Assembly: GCA_036489775.1 (NCBI GenBank)
Contig: DASXFC010000011.1
Coordinates: forward strand, 43,177 to 107,176
DNA length: 64,000 bases
Direction: 5' to 3'
DNA from: Bog-473 sp036489775
GTDB taxonomy: Bacteria; Actinomycetota; Acidimicrobiia; Acidimicrobiales; RAAP-2
Shown here piece after piece: positions 6,877 through 15,248 of this stretch. Positions within the stretch are counted from its first letter, which is position 1, and every line of letters begins with the position of its first letter. The translations under genes and the position numbers were made by a program. The notes under the pieces were generated by a model, which saw only the letters and a program-made list of their open reading frames with translations, did no database searches and was not told where the DNA came from.

Positions 6877-9483
6877 GTGGCTGACCTGCTGACCGTGACT
6901 CGTCGACTGGCCTTGGCCGGTTTGTGTGCTCTGCTCTCCTTGGCCCTGGTGCCCGCCGCAACGTCAACGGCTGATACACCGGCGGCCCCTTTGGCGCCCA
7001 CGTCGACTACCGCGTCGCAAGCCGATGCCGCTCCCGATCTGTTGGTGACGTGGACACCCTCGACGGCGGGCACGCCCGCCACCGGGGCCGAGGTGGTGCT
7101 CTACATCGTGACGGACGGGGTCGCCAAAGTCTTCTCGGAGGTGACGTGCGGCGGCGGATGTGTTTCTGAGACCTTCCGTGAACTCTCCGTCGGGACGACC
7201 TATCAAGCCGAAGTGTTCCCGACGAACACGGTGGGTACCGGATCGCCGGGAGGGACGGGAGCCGTCACGCTGATCAACCTCTGTCCGGTTGGCGCGTGCG
7301 TGGCGCTCGACGCCACCCAATCGGTCGGAACGGCCGACCAGGCGGACGCCGGCATCTTGAATTCGGTCTATCCAGTGGGGGACGTCGGGGCCGACCTGGC
7401 CGCGCTCAAGACGCCGATGTACCGCTCGGCCCCCTCGCCATCGGGGAGCGGCACCTTTGACTGGAGTGACTGGAACGTGGCCGTCGGGGCCGGGGCGAAA
7501 ACCATCCTCATCCTGTCCAACGAGTACAGCGCCGCCTATCCCGGTGGCCCACCTCCCACCCCGTGGTCGGACTGGACCGCGTACAACGAGGAGATCACCA
7601 CCCTGGTCACCCAACTCAGCCAGAGCGGTGAGCCCATCGATTACTGGGAGGTGTACAACGAGCCCGGCGGTGACGACGGGTACTACTCAGCCGCTGGCTA
7701 CGCCTCCGAGACGCCGGCCGAACTGCTCGATCAGTTTCTCTACACCTACCAGGACATCCGAGCTGTCGTCCCCAACGCCGCCATCATCGGCCCCTCGCTC
7801 GAGCACTGGTCCGACTACCCGGGGCAGTACGGGACCTCGGACAATGCCTTCGACATGGACACGTTCTTGAACTTCGCCGCCACGAACGACCTGCAGCTGG
7901 CCGCCATCTCGTGGCACGAGATCGACGACACGCTCGGGCCGACCCCCGAAGAGGATGTAAATGTGCCGGCCGACATCGAGGACCATGTCAGCGATGCGCG
8001 GCGATTGATTGCGTCGCTGCCGGCGCTGGGCCATCCGAAGATTTTCATCGACGAATACGAGTTGCCCGAGTTGGTGGGCATCCCGGGCTGGGACGTGAGC
8101 TACCTGTCCGCCCTGACCGAGGCCGGTGTCGATCAGGCCGGGCTGGCCTGCTGGGGTAGTGCCTGTGGCAACCCCGATCTGGACGGCCTCATCATCAATG
8201 GCACCCAGACGACGGCAACCTACGACGAACGACTGGTCTACGCCTCGATGAGCGGCAACATGATCGCCACGGACTCATCGAGCGACTTTGTCACCGCCCT
8301 GGGCTCGTATAACAGCACCACCGGCAGCTTGACGGCACTGATCGGGCGTGGCCAGGGGTGTGCCCAGAACGCGACGTGTGCCGCCGAGTCGCCCACATCT
8401 GTTGATGAACCGTCGATCGGGGTCGATGTGACCGTGACGGTGCCCTGGACCTCTGGCACCGCCAACATTGCGCTGACTGACTTCGAGGGGCAGACCGCGG
8501 TCCCGCCCAGCACACCATCGCCCGTGAACTCGGTGGTTCCGGTGGTGCCCAACGCGTCCGGCGGGGGAACCGTCACGATCTCAGTTCCCTCTTTCGCTGA
8601 CGGGGACGCCTATGGCTTGGTCATGTCCGATTCCGAGAACTTCACGTCGCCCCCGACGACCACCACCACGACGACGACACCCCCGACCCGGACGACCACG
8701 ACGACCACGAGTCCGGTAGTGACGAAACAGGGGCAGACCACCGGCAAGGGCTACTGGCTGGTGGCTTCTGACGGCGGCGTCTTCGCCTTCGGCGACGCCG
8801 GCTTCTACGGCTCGACCGGGGCACTGCACCTGAACAAGCCGATCGTGGGCATGGCCTCGACTCCCGACGGCAAGGGCTACTGGCTGGTGGCTTCTGACGG
8901 CGGCATCTTCGCCTTCGGCGACGCCGGCTTCTACGGCTCGACCGGGGCGCTGCACCTGAACAAGCCGATCGTGGGCATGGCCTCGACTCCCGACGGCAAG
9001 GGCTACTGGCTGGTGGCTTCTGACGGCGGCATCTTCGCCTTCGGCGACGCCAACTTCTACGGCACCACCGGTCCGCTGAACACACCGATCGTGGGCATGG
9101 CGTCGACGCCCGATGGCGGGGGCTACTGGCTGGCGGCTTCTGACGGCGCCGTTTTCGCCCTCGGCGATGCCAGCTTCTACGGCTCGACCGGCCCGCTGAA
9201 TAAACCGATCGTGGGCATGTCGTCGACGCCCGACGGCGGGGGCTACTGGCTGGTGGCTTCTGACGGCGGCATCTTCGCCTTCGGCGACGCCGGCTTCTAC
9301 GGCTCGACCGGGGCGCTGCACCTGAACAAGCCGATCGTGGGGATGGCCTCGACTCCCGACGGCAAGGGCTACTGGCTGGTGGCTTCTGACGGCGGCATCT
9401 TCGCCTTCGGCGACGCCAACTTCTACGGCTCGACCGGCGGCAAGGTGCTCAACCGGCCGGTGGTGTCCATGGCGAGCAGCTAA
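6877..9483 (+). CDS. Secreted clan-A glycoside hydrolase with C-terminal repeats
   Basis: The N-terminus (RRLALAGLCALLSLALVPAA) is a Sec signal peptide ending near ATSTA. A fibronectin-III-like stretch is followed by a TIM-barrel region resembling GH39/GH5-like clan-A hydrolases, with a probable acid/base Glu262 in DYWEVYNEPGG and a probable nucleophile Glu393 in KIFIDEYELPE. A Thr/Pro-rich linker (about residues 590-615) joins it to six 40-42 residue repeats. It should act outside the cell on a polysaccharide, but the substrate and exact GH family cannot be fixed by eye. The start is GTG 6877 or GTG 6895; the latter gives the cleaner signal peptide. It stands alone, with a new transcription unit likely in 6753-6876. 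Confidence 0.82.
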   Translation: MADLLTVTRRLALAGLCALLSLALVPAATSTADTPAAPLAPTSTTASQADAAPDLLVTWTPSTAGTPATGAEVVLYIVTDGVAKVFSEVTCGGGCVSETFRELSVGTTYQAEVFPTNTVGTGSPGGTGAVTLINLCPVGACVALDATQSVGTADQADAGILNSVYPVGDVGADLAALKTPMYRSAPSPSGSGTFDWSDWNVAVGAGAKTILILSNEYSAAYPGGPPPTPWSDWTAYNEEITTLVTQLSQSGEPIDYWEVYNEPGGDDGYYSAAGYASETPAELLDQFLYTYQDIRAVVPNAAIIGPSLEHWSDYPGQYGTSDNAFDMDTFLNFAATNDLQLAAISWHEIDDTLGPTPEEDVNVPADIEDHVSDARRLIASLPALGHPKIFIDEYELPELVGIPGWDVSYLSALTEAGVDQAGLACWGSACGNPDLDGLIINGTQTTATYDERLVYASMSGNMIATDSSSDFVTALGSYNSTTGSLTALIGRGQGCAQNATCAAESPTSVDEPSIGVDVTVTVPWTSGTANIALTDFEGQTAVPPSTPSPVNSVVPVVPNASGGGTVTISVPSFADGDAYGLVMSDSENFTSPPTTTTTTTTPPTRTTTTTTSPVVTKQGQTTGKGYWLVASDGGVFAFGDAGFYGSTGALHLNKPIVGMASTPDGKGYWLVASDGGIFAFGDAGFYGSTGALHLNKPIVGMASTPDGKGYWLVASDGGIFAFGDANFYGTTGPLNTPIVGMASTPDGGGYWLAASDGAVFALGDASFYGSTGPLNKPIVGMSSTPDGGGYWLVASDGGIFAFGDAGFYGSTGALHLNKPIVGMASTPDGKGYWLVASDGGIFAFGDANFYGSTGGKVLNRPVVSMASS
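8743..9480 (+). repeat. Six tandem 120/126-bp coding repeats
   Basis: Units begin at 8743, 8869, 8995, 9115, 9235 and 9361, giving periods of 126, 126, 120, 120 and 126 bases, all multiples of three. Each encodes GKGYWLVASDGGIFAFGDA, then a FYGSTG turn and PIVGMASTPD. Units 1, 2, 5 and 6 are almost identical at the DNA level, while units 3 and 4 lack two residues and diverge more. Near-identity of synonymous positions points to recent duplication or gene conversion. Six blade-like units could form a six-bladed beta-propeller or a wall-binding array. Confidence 0.93.
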
Positions 9484-9575
9484 CCAGATGCGGGCGCGAC
9501 GAGTCGGCATGTGTATTTGTTGGGGATTACCGACGCCGCCTTGGGGAAGATGTGGAGAAAGGTGGGGACAACGGG

Positions 9576-9593
9576 GGGATTTCGCGAAATCCC
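9576..9593. repeat. Perfect 18-base palindrome
   Basis: GGGATTTCGCGAAATCCC is a perfect inverted repeat about 90 bases past the hydrolase stop codon. It could form a hairpin in the mRNA or bind a dimeric protein. No T-tract follows, so it is not a standard intrinsic terminator, though actinobacterial terminators often lack one. Confidence 0.6.
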
Positions 9594-9665
9594 ATTGACC
9601 TTTCAGAACCGGAAGCGCAACCTGGCAACAGTTCGGAGACGGAAGCCCGCCGAACCCCGAGCGAG

Positions 9666-9779
9666 GGCCGCAAGGTCGGAGCGAGGGAAGCCGGAGGAGA
9701 GGCCGCAAGGCGGAACCGAAGGTGGCCGAGGGAATGCCGCAAGGCAGGAACGAGGGCCGGTCGTGGGACCCGCAAGGGT
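9666..9779 (+). ncRNA. Candidate structured RNA: four GCAA-capped hairpins
   Basis: Four small hairpins with GCAA tetraloops lie in tandem: 9666-9677 (GGCC/GGTC), 9702-9711 (GCC/GGC), 9735-9746 (TGCC/GGCA) and 9768-9779 (ACCC/GGGT). Loop starts are 35, 34 and 33 bases apart. The stems differ between copies in ways that keep pairing, which is what RNA structure predicts. The period is not a multiple of three, which argues against a coding repeat. GCAA is a GNRA tetraloop only on the plus strand. I do not recognise a known RNA family, so this is a structural call without functional assignment. Confidence 0.42.
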
Positions 9780-10106
9780 GTCAGGATCGGAGCGGGTGGA
9801 AAGATCCGAAATGACGATGATCCGTGGTGTGGCACGGTGGCTTCCCTGGAGTCGCCGAGTCCGGCTCGGGCGGGGGTTGTCCGACACAATCCCAGTCCGC
9901 GGCCAGCGGGACATCGCCGACGTGGCCCCGAGGAGCACGGGAGGCTTCGGCCGAACGGTTACTCGGGGTTGCGTCGCGTCTGGGGCCCGATCCACCCGCC
10001 AGCCGTGGCGGCGGCACTCTGCGATGCGGGTATCGGATCGGACCCACTGCGATAACGGGCGCCACACCCTGATCCGGCGATCGACTTCGATGTGGGCCTT
10101 CGGCCT

Positions 10107-10964
10107 CTACGAGACGGCGCCCCACAGGGTGGCCGGACGTTCTCCGCGTCCAACCTGCCGATTGAGATCGGCCTGCACCAGACCCAGGTCGTCGGGATGA
10201 GTGACGCCAATGCAGCGCCCGTCCGTCTCGAGGACCTTGAAGGTATGCGATCCGAGGGAACGGGCCACCACTTCGGGCAGCAGGACCTCAGATTCCTCGG
10301 AGGCGTCCATGGCGGCGTCCATGGCGGCCTGGAGCGCCTGATGGAAGGCGGGGGCGAACCCCCACAGGTTCATGGAGACCCGAGCGCCCGGATCGAGCAC
10401 CGACGGTTCCCGACCGTCCGAGGAGGCAAAGCCGCCGTCACCGGTGGCCGCCACCTGCCGGCGCTCGTCCACGCCGAGCAGGGTGCCATCGGCGGCCACC
10501 TGGCAGATGCCCCGGGTAACCGGAGACGAACCCACGATGGCGTTGGACAGCCGGTAGCCCACCAGGGCGTTGGTTCCATCGTCGGCCTCGAGGTGGTTGG
10601 CCAGCAGGGTGCAGCCCTCACTCCCGTAGATGTCGTCGGCGTTGCCGACGCCGTAGGGCGAGGCGCCCACGTGCTCGGAGGCGCTGAGCACGGCGTTCAC
10701 CGTGCCGAGCGGGGCGGGCTGGAGTGCGAAGCGGACGTCCACCGCGGCGGGCCAGGTGCGGGTGACGTGGTATCGGATGGCCGGCCCGGTGCTCGGGCCG
10801 AGCACCAGCACGATGCGGGCGAATCCGGCATCGAGGGCATCGCTGGCCACCAAGTCGATGACGGCTTCACCGTGGGGACCAACTGGCGCGAGCGGCTTGC
10901 AGCCGCCGTAGCGACGGGCTCGGCCAGCCGCCAGGATGACCAGTGCAGGGCCGCTGTCGCTCAC
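10107..10964 (-). CDS. Sugar-nucleotidyltransferase-like protein
   Basis: The N-terminus ALVILAAGRARRYGGCKPLAPVG matches the nucleotide-binding signature of NTP_transferase enzymes (L-A-A-G-x-x-x-R-x-G-x-x-K-P-L). Later segments, such as VGNADDIYGSEG, fit the N-x-D metal/nucleotide position. Such proteins join a nucleotide to a sugar phosphate, but some members have other roles, and the acceptor cannot be read here. The GTG at 10964 overlaps the stop of the FabH-like gene (GTGA, 10961-10964) and gives 285 residues. This coupling to lipid-type synthase genes is unusual and is the best clue to its role. Confidence 0.78.
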   Translation of the reverse strand: MSDSGPALVILAAGRARRYGGCKPLAPVGPHGEAVIDLVASDALDAGFARIVLVLGPSTGPAIRYHVTRTWPAAVDVRFALQPAPLGTVNAVLSASEHVGASPYGVGNADDIYGSEGCTLLANHLEADDGTNALVGYRLSNAIVGSSPVTRGICQVAADGTLLGVDERRQVAATGDGGFASSDGREPSVLDPGARVSMNLWGFAPAFHQALQAAMDAAMDASEESEVLLPEVVARSLGSHTFKVLETDGRCIGVTHPDDLGLVQADLNRQVGRGERPATLWGAVS

Positions 10965-11905
10965 GCGCCCCAGCGGTAGACGGCGCTGGCCCAAGTCATC
11001 CCGCCGCCGAAGCCGGTGAGCAGGAGCAGGTCGCCGTCGTGAATGCGGTCGTTCTGGAGGGCATCGTTGAGCGCGAGCGGGATGGAGGCCGATGAGGTGT
11101 TCCCGTAGCGGTCGATGACGACCGCGGTGCGCTCTTCGGGGATGCCGAGGCGCTGGCAGGCCGCCACGATGATGCGCAGGTTGGCCTGGTGAGGCACCAG
11201 CAGGGTGATGTCGTCCGGACCGACCCCGGCGTCAGCCATGGCTCGCTCGGCTGACTCCACCACCACCCGCACCGCGGTACGGAACACTTCCTTGCCGTTC
11301 ATGTAGAGCGTCTCTCCGTGCTCGCACTTGAGCAGGTGGCGCAACGAACCATCCGCGTTGAGGTTCCAGCTCAGGAGCCCGCCCGGGCCCTCGACCGGCT
11401 CGACCACCACCGCCCCGGCCCCGTCGCCGACGATGATCGCAATCGACCGGTCGTCGAGGTCGGTGAAGCGCGACAAAGTCTCGGAGCCGATGAGCAGGAT
11501 CGGGCCCGAACCGGCGGCGATGAGGCCCGACACGACGACCAGGCCGTAGACAAAGCCCGAGCACGCTGCATTGATATCGAAGGCGCCACCCTTGATGCCG
11601 AGCTCGTGCTGCACCAAGGGGGAGGTGGCGGGGATGACGCCGTCGCCGGTGGTGGTGGCCAGGACGACGTGGGCAATATCGGCCGCGGTGAGGCCGGCGG
11701 ATTCGATGGCGGCCCGGCCGGCTTCGATGGCCAGCCCGGACGTGGTGCCCCCGAAGCGGCGCTCCTTGATGCCGGTCCGTTCGACGATCCAGGTATCGCT
11801 GGTGTCGAGGCGGGCGGCGAAGTCCTCGTTGGTGACGACCTTGTCGGGGAGAGCGATGCCCGAACCGGTGATCCGGATGCCTCTCAACTGATCACCTACC
11901 GGCAC
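10961..11905 (-). CDS. 3-oxoacyl-ACP synthase III (FabH-like)
   Basis: This 314-residue thiolase-fold enzyme has the complete KAS III triad: Cys115 in INAACSGFVYG, His239 in VPHQAN and Asn in RYGNTSSAS (near residue 269). It should condense an acyl-CoA starter with malonyl-ACP or a related extender. The RTGIKERRF and GFGGGMTWAS motifs are also standard. The start is taken as GTG 11905, which overlaps the upstream thiolase-like gene by 14 bases; a TTG at 11887 is a possible alternative. Its place between a thiolase homologue and a nucleotidyltransferase suggests a specialised lipid or secondary-metabolite pathway rather than housekeeping fatty-acid initiation. Confidence 0.9.
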   Translation of the reverse strand: MPVGDQLRGIRITGSGIALPDKVVTNEDFAARLDTSDTWIVERTGIKERRFGGTTSGLAIEAGRAAIESAGLTAADIAHVVLATTTGDGVIPATSPLVQHELGIKGGAFDINAACSGFVYGLVVVSGLIAAGSGPILLIGSETLSRFTDLDDRSIAIIVGDGAGAVVVEPVEGPGGLLSWNLNADGSLRHLLKCEHGETLYMNGKEVFRTAVRVVVESAERAMADAGVGPDDITLLVPHQANLRIIVAACQRLGIPEERTAVVIDRYGNTSSASIPLALNDALQNDRIHDGDLLLLTGFGGGMTWASAVYRWGA

Positions 11906-13082
11906 GGACGGCGTGGATCCCGATGAACCCGACGTCGCCCTCGATGATGCCGCCGGTATTCACGGCCAGGCCGAGTGTGGCGTCGGGGACTTGTCGGTCG
12001 CCGGCCAGGCCCCGGAACTGGGTGGCCAGCTCGACGACTTGGGCCAAGCCGGTGGCGCCGAGCGGATGGCCCCGTCCGACCAGGCCGCCGCTTGGGTTGA
12101 CCACCAAGCCCGGGGTGCTCACCGAAGTCCGGCGCTCCTCGGTGGCCGGCCCGGCTTCGCCAGGGGCGAAGAACCCGAGCGATTCGAGCGCGTAGAGCTC
12201 CTCGGCCGACGTGGCGTCGTGCAGCTCGACGATGTCGATGTCCTCGATACCGAAACCGAACTCAGCCCAGGCCGCTTCCGCCGCCTGGGCCATCCGTTCG
12301 TGGTAGTCGATCTGGCCATTGCCCGACCGGGCCAGCGATCCGACGATGTGGGGTGCACCGCTCGAGGCGCGGTCCAGGTCGCTGGTCACCACCACCGCGG
12401 CAGCTCCATCGGTGAAGGAGCTGCACATGAGCCGGGTCAATACGCCCGCGACCTTCGGCGAGGACAGCACCTCGTCAATCGTCACCCGCCGTTGCCACTG
12501 GGCCAGCGGGTTTCGTGCGGCATGATCGAACGCCTTGACCGCGGCCGCGGCGATGTGCCGCGCCGTGACCCCGCGCTCCTTCATCACGAACTGAGCCCAG
12601 CCGTCGTTGAGACCCATCAGGATGCTCCCGGCTGGGTTCTCCGGGTCGGGAAGCTGCTCATGCAGCTCGTGGCGGTAGTCGGCCGGAAGCCCGTCTTCGA
12701 TGCCGGCCATGGTCTGGCCACGGTCGCCCGTCCACATCTTCTCGATACCGAGGGCCAGGATCGGCCGGTCCTGTGAGGACGCGATCAAGCAGGCCAGGTG
12801 GAGCGCTGAGCTGCCGCCGGCGCAGGAGTTATCGACGTTCACGATGGCCACGTCCCCCAGGCCGGACTTGCGCAGCCAGGTTTGTCCCCGCACGCAGGCT
12901 TGGTCGCTGAGCCGCCCGGCCAGGGCGTTACCCAGGACGACCAGTCCGAGTTCGTCGGGCGTCACGCTGGCATCTCCCAGGGCGTCGTGAATGACCTGGT
13001 AGGTCATGGTCTCGAGCGACATGTCGCGCCGGCTCATGTCAGTCATGCCAGTGCCCAGGATGGCCAGGTCCACGGGGCTCAT
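11892..13082 (-). CDS. Thiolase-family lipid-transfer protein (SCPx-type)
   Basis: Reading from ATG 13082, which overlaps the stop of the LLM gene (ATGA, 13079-13082), gives 396 residues. Thiolase-like features are VNVDNSCAGGSSALHLA with the nucleophilic Cys near residue 90, DIVELHDATSAEEL, and GGLVGRGHPLGATGLAQV near the C-terminus, with the conserved G-H-P-x-G-A-T-G. The family includes SCPx thiolases that cleave beta-ketoacyl-CoA and non-catalytic homologues involved in steroid side-chain degradation. The Cys and His sites are kept here, so catalysis is plausible. The substrate remains unassigned. Confidence 0.88.
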   Translation of the reverse strand: MSPVDLAILGTGMTDMSRRDMSLETMTYQVIHDALGDASVTPDELGLVVLGNALAGRLSDQACVRGQTWLRKSGLGDVAIVNVDNSCAGGSSALHLACLIASSQDRPILALGIEKMWTGDRGQTMAGIEDGLPADYRHELHEQLPDPENPAGSILMGLNDGWAQFVMKERGVTARHIAAAAVKAFDHAARNPLAQWQRRVTIDEVLSSPKVAGVLTRLMCSSFTDGAAAVVVTSDLDRASSGAPHIVGSLARSGNGQIDYHERMAQAAEAAWAEFGFGIEDIDIVELHDATSAEELYALESLGFFAPGEAGPATEERRTSVSTPGLVVNPSGGLVGRGHPLGATGLAQVVELATQFRGLAGDRQVPDATLGLAVNTGGIIEGDVGFIGIHAVRAGR

Positions 13083-14059
13083 GCTGGCACGCCGGAGAGG
13101 GACTCGGCGCGGGCCACGAAGGCCGAACGCAGCGGGCCGAAGTGCTGGACCACGTGGGGTGCCGCCACCATGACCACGATGTGGCGGGCACCGGCCTCGA
13201 CGTATCGCATCAACTGCACGGCGCAAGACTCGGCCGGGCCAGAGACCAGATGGCGCTCGAAGGCCTTGGTTGGGATGCCGTAGAGATGGGTGAGCCAGGC
13301 CAATCCGTGCTGGCGTGCTTCATCGGCCGGCCCCACCCGGGCGAACACGACAACCGCGGGCTCGATGGCGTCAGCGGGCCGGCCGGCTTCCTCGGTTTCG
13401 GTGCGCAACGCCAGCAGTGCTGGTGCGTACTGCTCGGGGGATACGAAGAGGGGGACCCAGCCTGCAGCCACCCGCGCCGCGCGCCTGCGAGCGGCTGGGC
13501 TGGCGCCACCGATCCAGATCGGGATGGTGGGCGAGGACGGATGCTGGTGATAGCGATCGGTCGGGGGGATGCCGGTGTCCCAGGCAGCCTGCACAGCCTC
13601 GATGCTCGAGTCCATGATTTCGCCGCGGCGGTGGTAGTCGACGCCAGCCTGCTGGTACTCACCTTCGTGGATCCCCACCCCCAGGCCGAGCACGAACCGT
13701 CCGCCTGACAGCAGCTGGAGGGCCGTCGCCTGCTTGGCCACGGCGGCTGGCTGCCGCAGCGGGAGCTGGAGGATGCACGTCCCGAGCATCGAGTGCCGGG
13801 TGGCTGCCGCGGCGATGGCCAGAGTGGTCATGGCTTCGTCGATGGGATGGGGCCAGAACAGATGGTCCACCGCCCAGAGGGAGTCCGCCCCGCTGGCCTC
13901 GGCCCGCCGGCAGAGATCGAACAGGTCGGCGGCCGTGCCCGTGTTACTACCATCGGTAGCACCGGCCTGGTCAGCCTGTTCTTCCTGCAAGCAGGCCGGG
14001 AGGATCAAGCCCAGGGCCGGACGACTCGCCGCACTTCCCACCCGGGTCACACCTTCCAT
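13079..14059 (-). CDS. LLM-class flavin (F420-type) oxidoreductase
   Basis: A 326-residue luciferase-like monooxygenase-fold protein. Visible family features are RRAEASGADSLWAVDHLFWP, ATRHSMLGTCILQLPLRQPA, LQLLSGGRFVLGLGVGIHEGEY and PIWIGGASPAARRRAAR, which build the TIM barrel and the flavin or deazaflavin phosphate site. Actinobacterial members of this type mostly use F420, but FMN cannot be excluded. It is the first gene of a minus-strand operon with thiolase, FabH-like and nucleotidyltransferase genes, so it probably performs a redox step on the same lipophilic substrate. Confidence 0.87.
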   Translation of the reverse strand: MEGVTRVGSAASRPALGLILPACLQEEQADQAGATDGSNTGTAADLFDLCRRAEASGADSLWAVDHLFWPHPIDEAMTTLAIAAAATRHSMLGTCILQLPLRQPAAVAKQATALQLLSGGRFVLGLGVGIHEGEYQQAGVDYHRRGEIMDSSIEAVQAAWDTGIPPTDRYHQHPSSPTIPIWIGGASPAARRRAARVAAGWVPLFVSPEQYAPALLALRTETEEAGRPADAIEPAVVVFARVGPADEARQHGLAWLTHLYGIPTKAFERHLVSGPAESCAVQLMRYVEAGARHIVVMVAAPHVVQHFGPLRSAFVARAESLSGVPA

Positions 14060-14216
14060 GTTAGGCCGGACAGGCGGTTCCTTTCTTCAGGCCCTTCCCA
14101 TCGCTCGAAGCCCTGCCAGCCGGGCCTGCGACCTCGATGACGGCCGGAGTGGAACCGGTTTGGACGGGGGCCGGGGTCATCGGCGGATGCTGACAGTGCC
14201 CCGTTAGTCTCGACCC

Positions 14217-15248
14217 GTGGCTCATCTGGTCGATCTGCGCAGCGACACGGTGACGCGCCCGACCGATGCCATGCGGCGTGCCATGGCTACCGCTGAGGTC
14301 GGCGACGACGACTACGGCGAGGATCCGACGGTCAACGCTCTCGAGGAGCTCTTCGCCGCCCGGGTGGGCAAGGAGGACGCACTCTTCGTGCCTTCGGGGA
14401 CCATGGCCAACCAGGTGGCCTTCCGCGTCCTGACCACGCCGGGCACCGTGGTGGTGGCCGGCGCCCGCCAGCACGTTGTGGCCTACGAGTTCGGAGCGGC
14501 GGCCCGCAATTGCGGGATCCAGTTCACCCCTCTCGACGACAGTGACGGCATGCTCGACCCCGGCCAGGTGGCTCGGGCCCGCCAGGGCATCGACTACCAC
14601 CAGCCGGCGGTGTCGCTGGTGAGCATCGAGAACACCCACATGGCGGCATCCGGAGCGGTGTGGGACCGCGAGCACCTCCGCGCCGTCGTGCAGGCCGCGG
14701 GTGACCTGCCAATCCACCTCGACGGAGCCCGTCTGTTCAACGCCGAAGCTGCGACCGGCATCAGCGCGGCCGAATGGGCGACCGATGCCGTGACCGTCAT
14801 GTGCTGTCTGTCCAAGGGTCTCTGCGCCCCCGTCGGTTCGCTCCTGGCCGGCCCTTCCGAGGTCATCAAGGCAGGGCGACTGGAGCGCAAGCGTCTCGGT
14901 GGCGGCATGCGCCAAGCCGGGGTGTTGGCCGCACCCGGACTGCTAGCCCTGCGCGACATGAGCGAGCGCCTGGTCGACGACCACATTCGGGCGGCCAGGC
15001 TGGCTGAATGGGTGGCCACGCGCTGGCCGGCCTGCGGGCTCGATCCGGTGTCGGTGCGGACCAACATCGTCACGTTCAGCCACGGCGAGACCGACAAGCT
15101 GTTGGCCCATCTGGCCGATCACGACGTGCTGGCCGGCACCATCGCGCCGAACACGGTCCGCTTCGTCACCCATCGAGACATCGACGACGCCGCGCTCGAG
15201 CAGGTCGCCGTTGCCCTGCGCCATGCACCAGACGGAGGTAACGAGTGA
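14217..15248 (+). CDS. ltaE: Low-specificity threonine aldolase
   Basis: A PLP-dependent fold-type I enzyme that cleaves L-threonine or L-allo-threonine to glycine and acetaldehyde. It begins VDLRSDTVTRPTDAMRRAM and continues with GDDDYGEDPTVNALEE, both diagnostic of the family. The cofactor lysine is Lys200 in CLSKGLCAPVGS, preceded by HLDGARLFNA for the PLP ring Asp. It has 343 residues, the normal size, starting at GTG 14217. Its stop overlaps the next start as GTGA, so it is translationally coupled to an LLM oxidoreductase; a shared metabolic role is not obvious. Confidence 0.93.
   Translation: MAHLVDLRSDTVTRPTDAMRRAMATAEVGDDDYGEDPTVNALEELFAARVGKEDALFVPSGTMANQVAFRVLTTPGTVVVAGARQHVVAYEFGAAARNCGIQFTPLDDSDGMLDPGQVARARQGIDYHQPAVSLVSIENTHMAASGAVWDREHLRAVVQAAGDLPIHLDGARLFNAEAATGISAAEWATDAVTVMCCLSKGLCAPVGSLLAGPSEVIKAGRLERKRLGGGMRQAGVLAAPGLLALRDMSERLVDDHIRAARLAEWVATRWPACGLDPVSVRTNIVTFSHGETDKLLAHLADHDVLAGTIAPNTVRFVTHRDIDDAALEQVAVALRHAPDGGNE

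Larger units (their letters stand above)
9484..10106. other. 623-base interval without a credible gene
   Basis: Open frames exist on both strands here, but their translations are Arg/Pro/Gly-rich, lack family resemblance and change character along their length, so I do not call them genes. What the interval does hold is an 18-base perfect palindrome at 9576-9593, a tandem GCAA-hairpin tract at 9666-9779, and a GC-rich 3' half (9800-10106) with no pattern I can name. It separates a plus-strand hydrolase from a minus-strand nucleotidyltransferase, so any stable RNA on the plus strand would be the hydrolase 3' UTR or an independent transcript. Confidence 0.7.

Noticed and set aside
9511..10200. 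Long open frames on both strands in the hydrolase-nucleotidyltransferase interval
   Set aside because: Translations are Arg/Gly/Pro-rich without domain logic, overlap each other and cross the 3' end of a real gene; the repeats in the region have a non-codon period.
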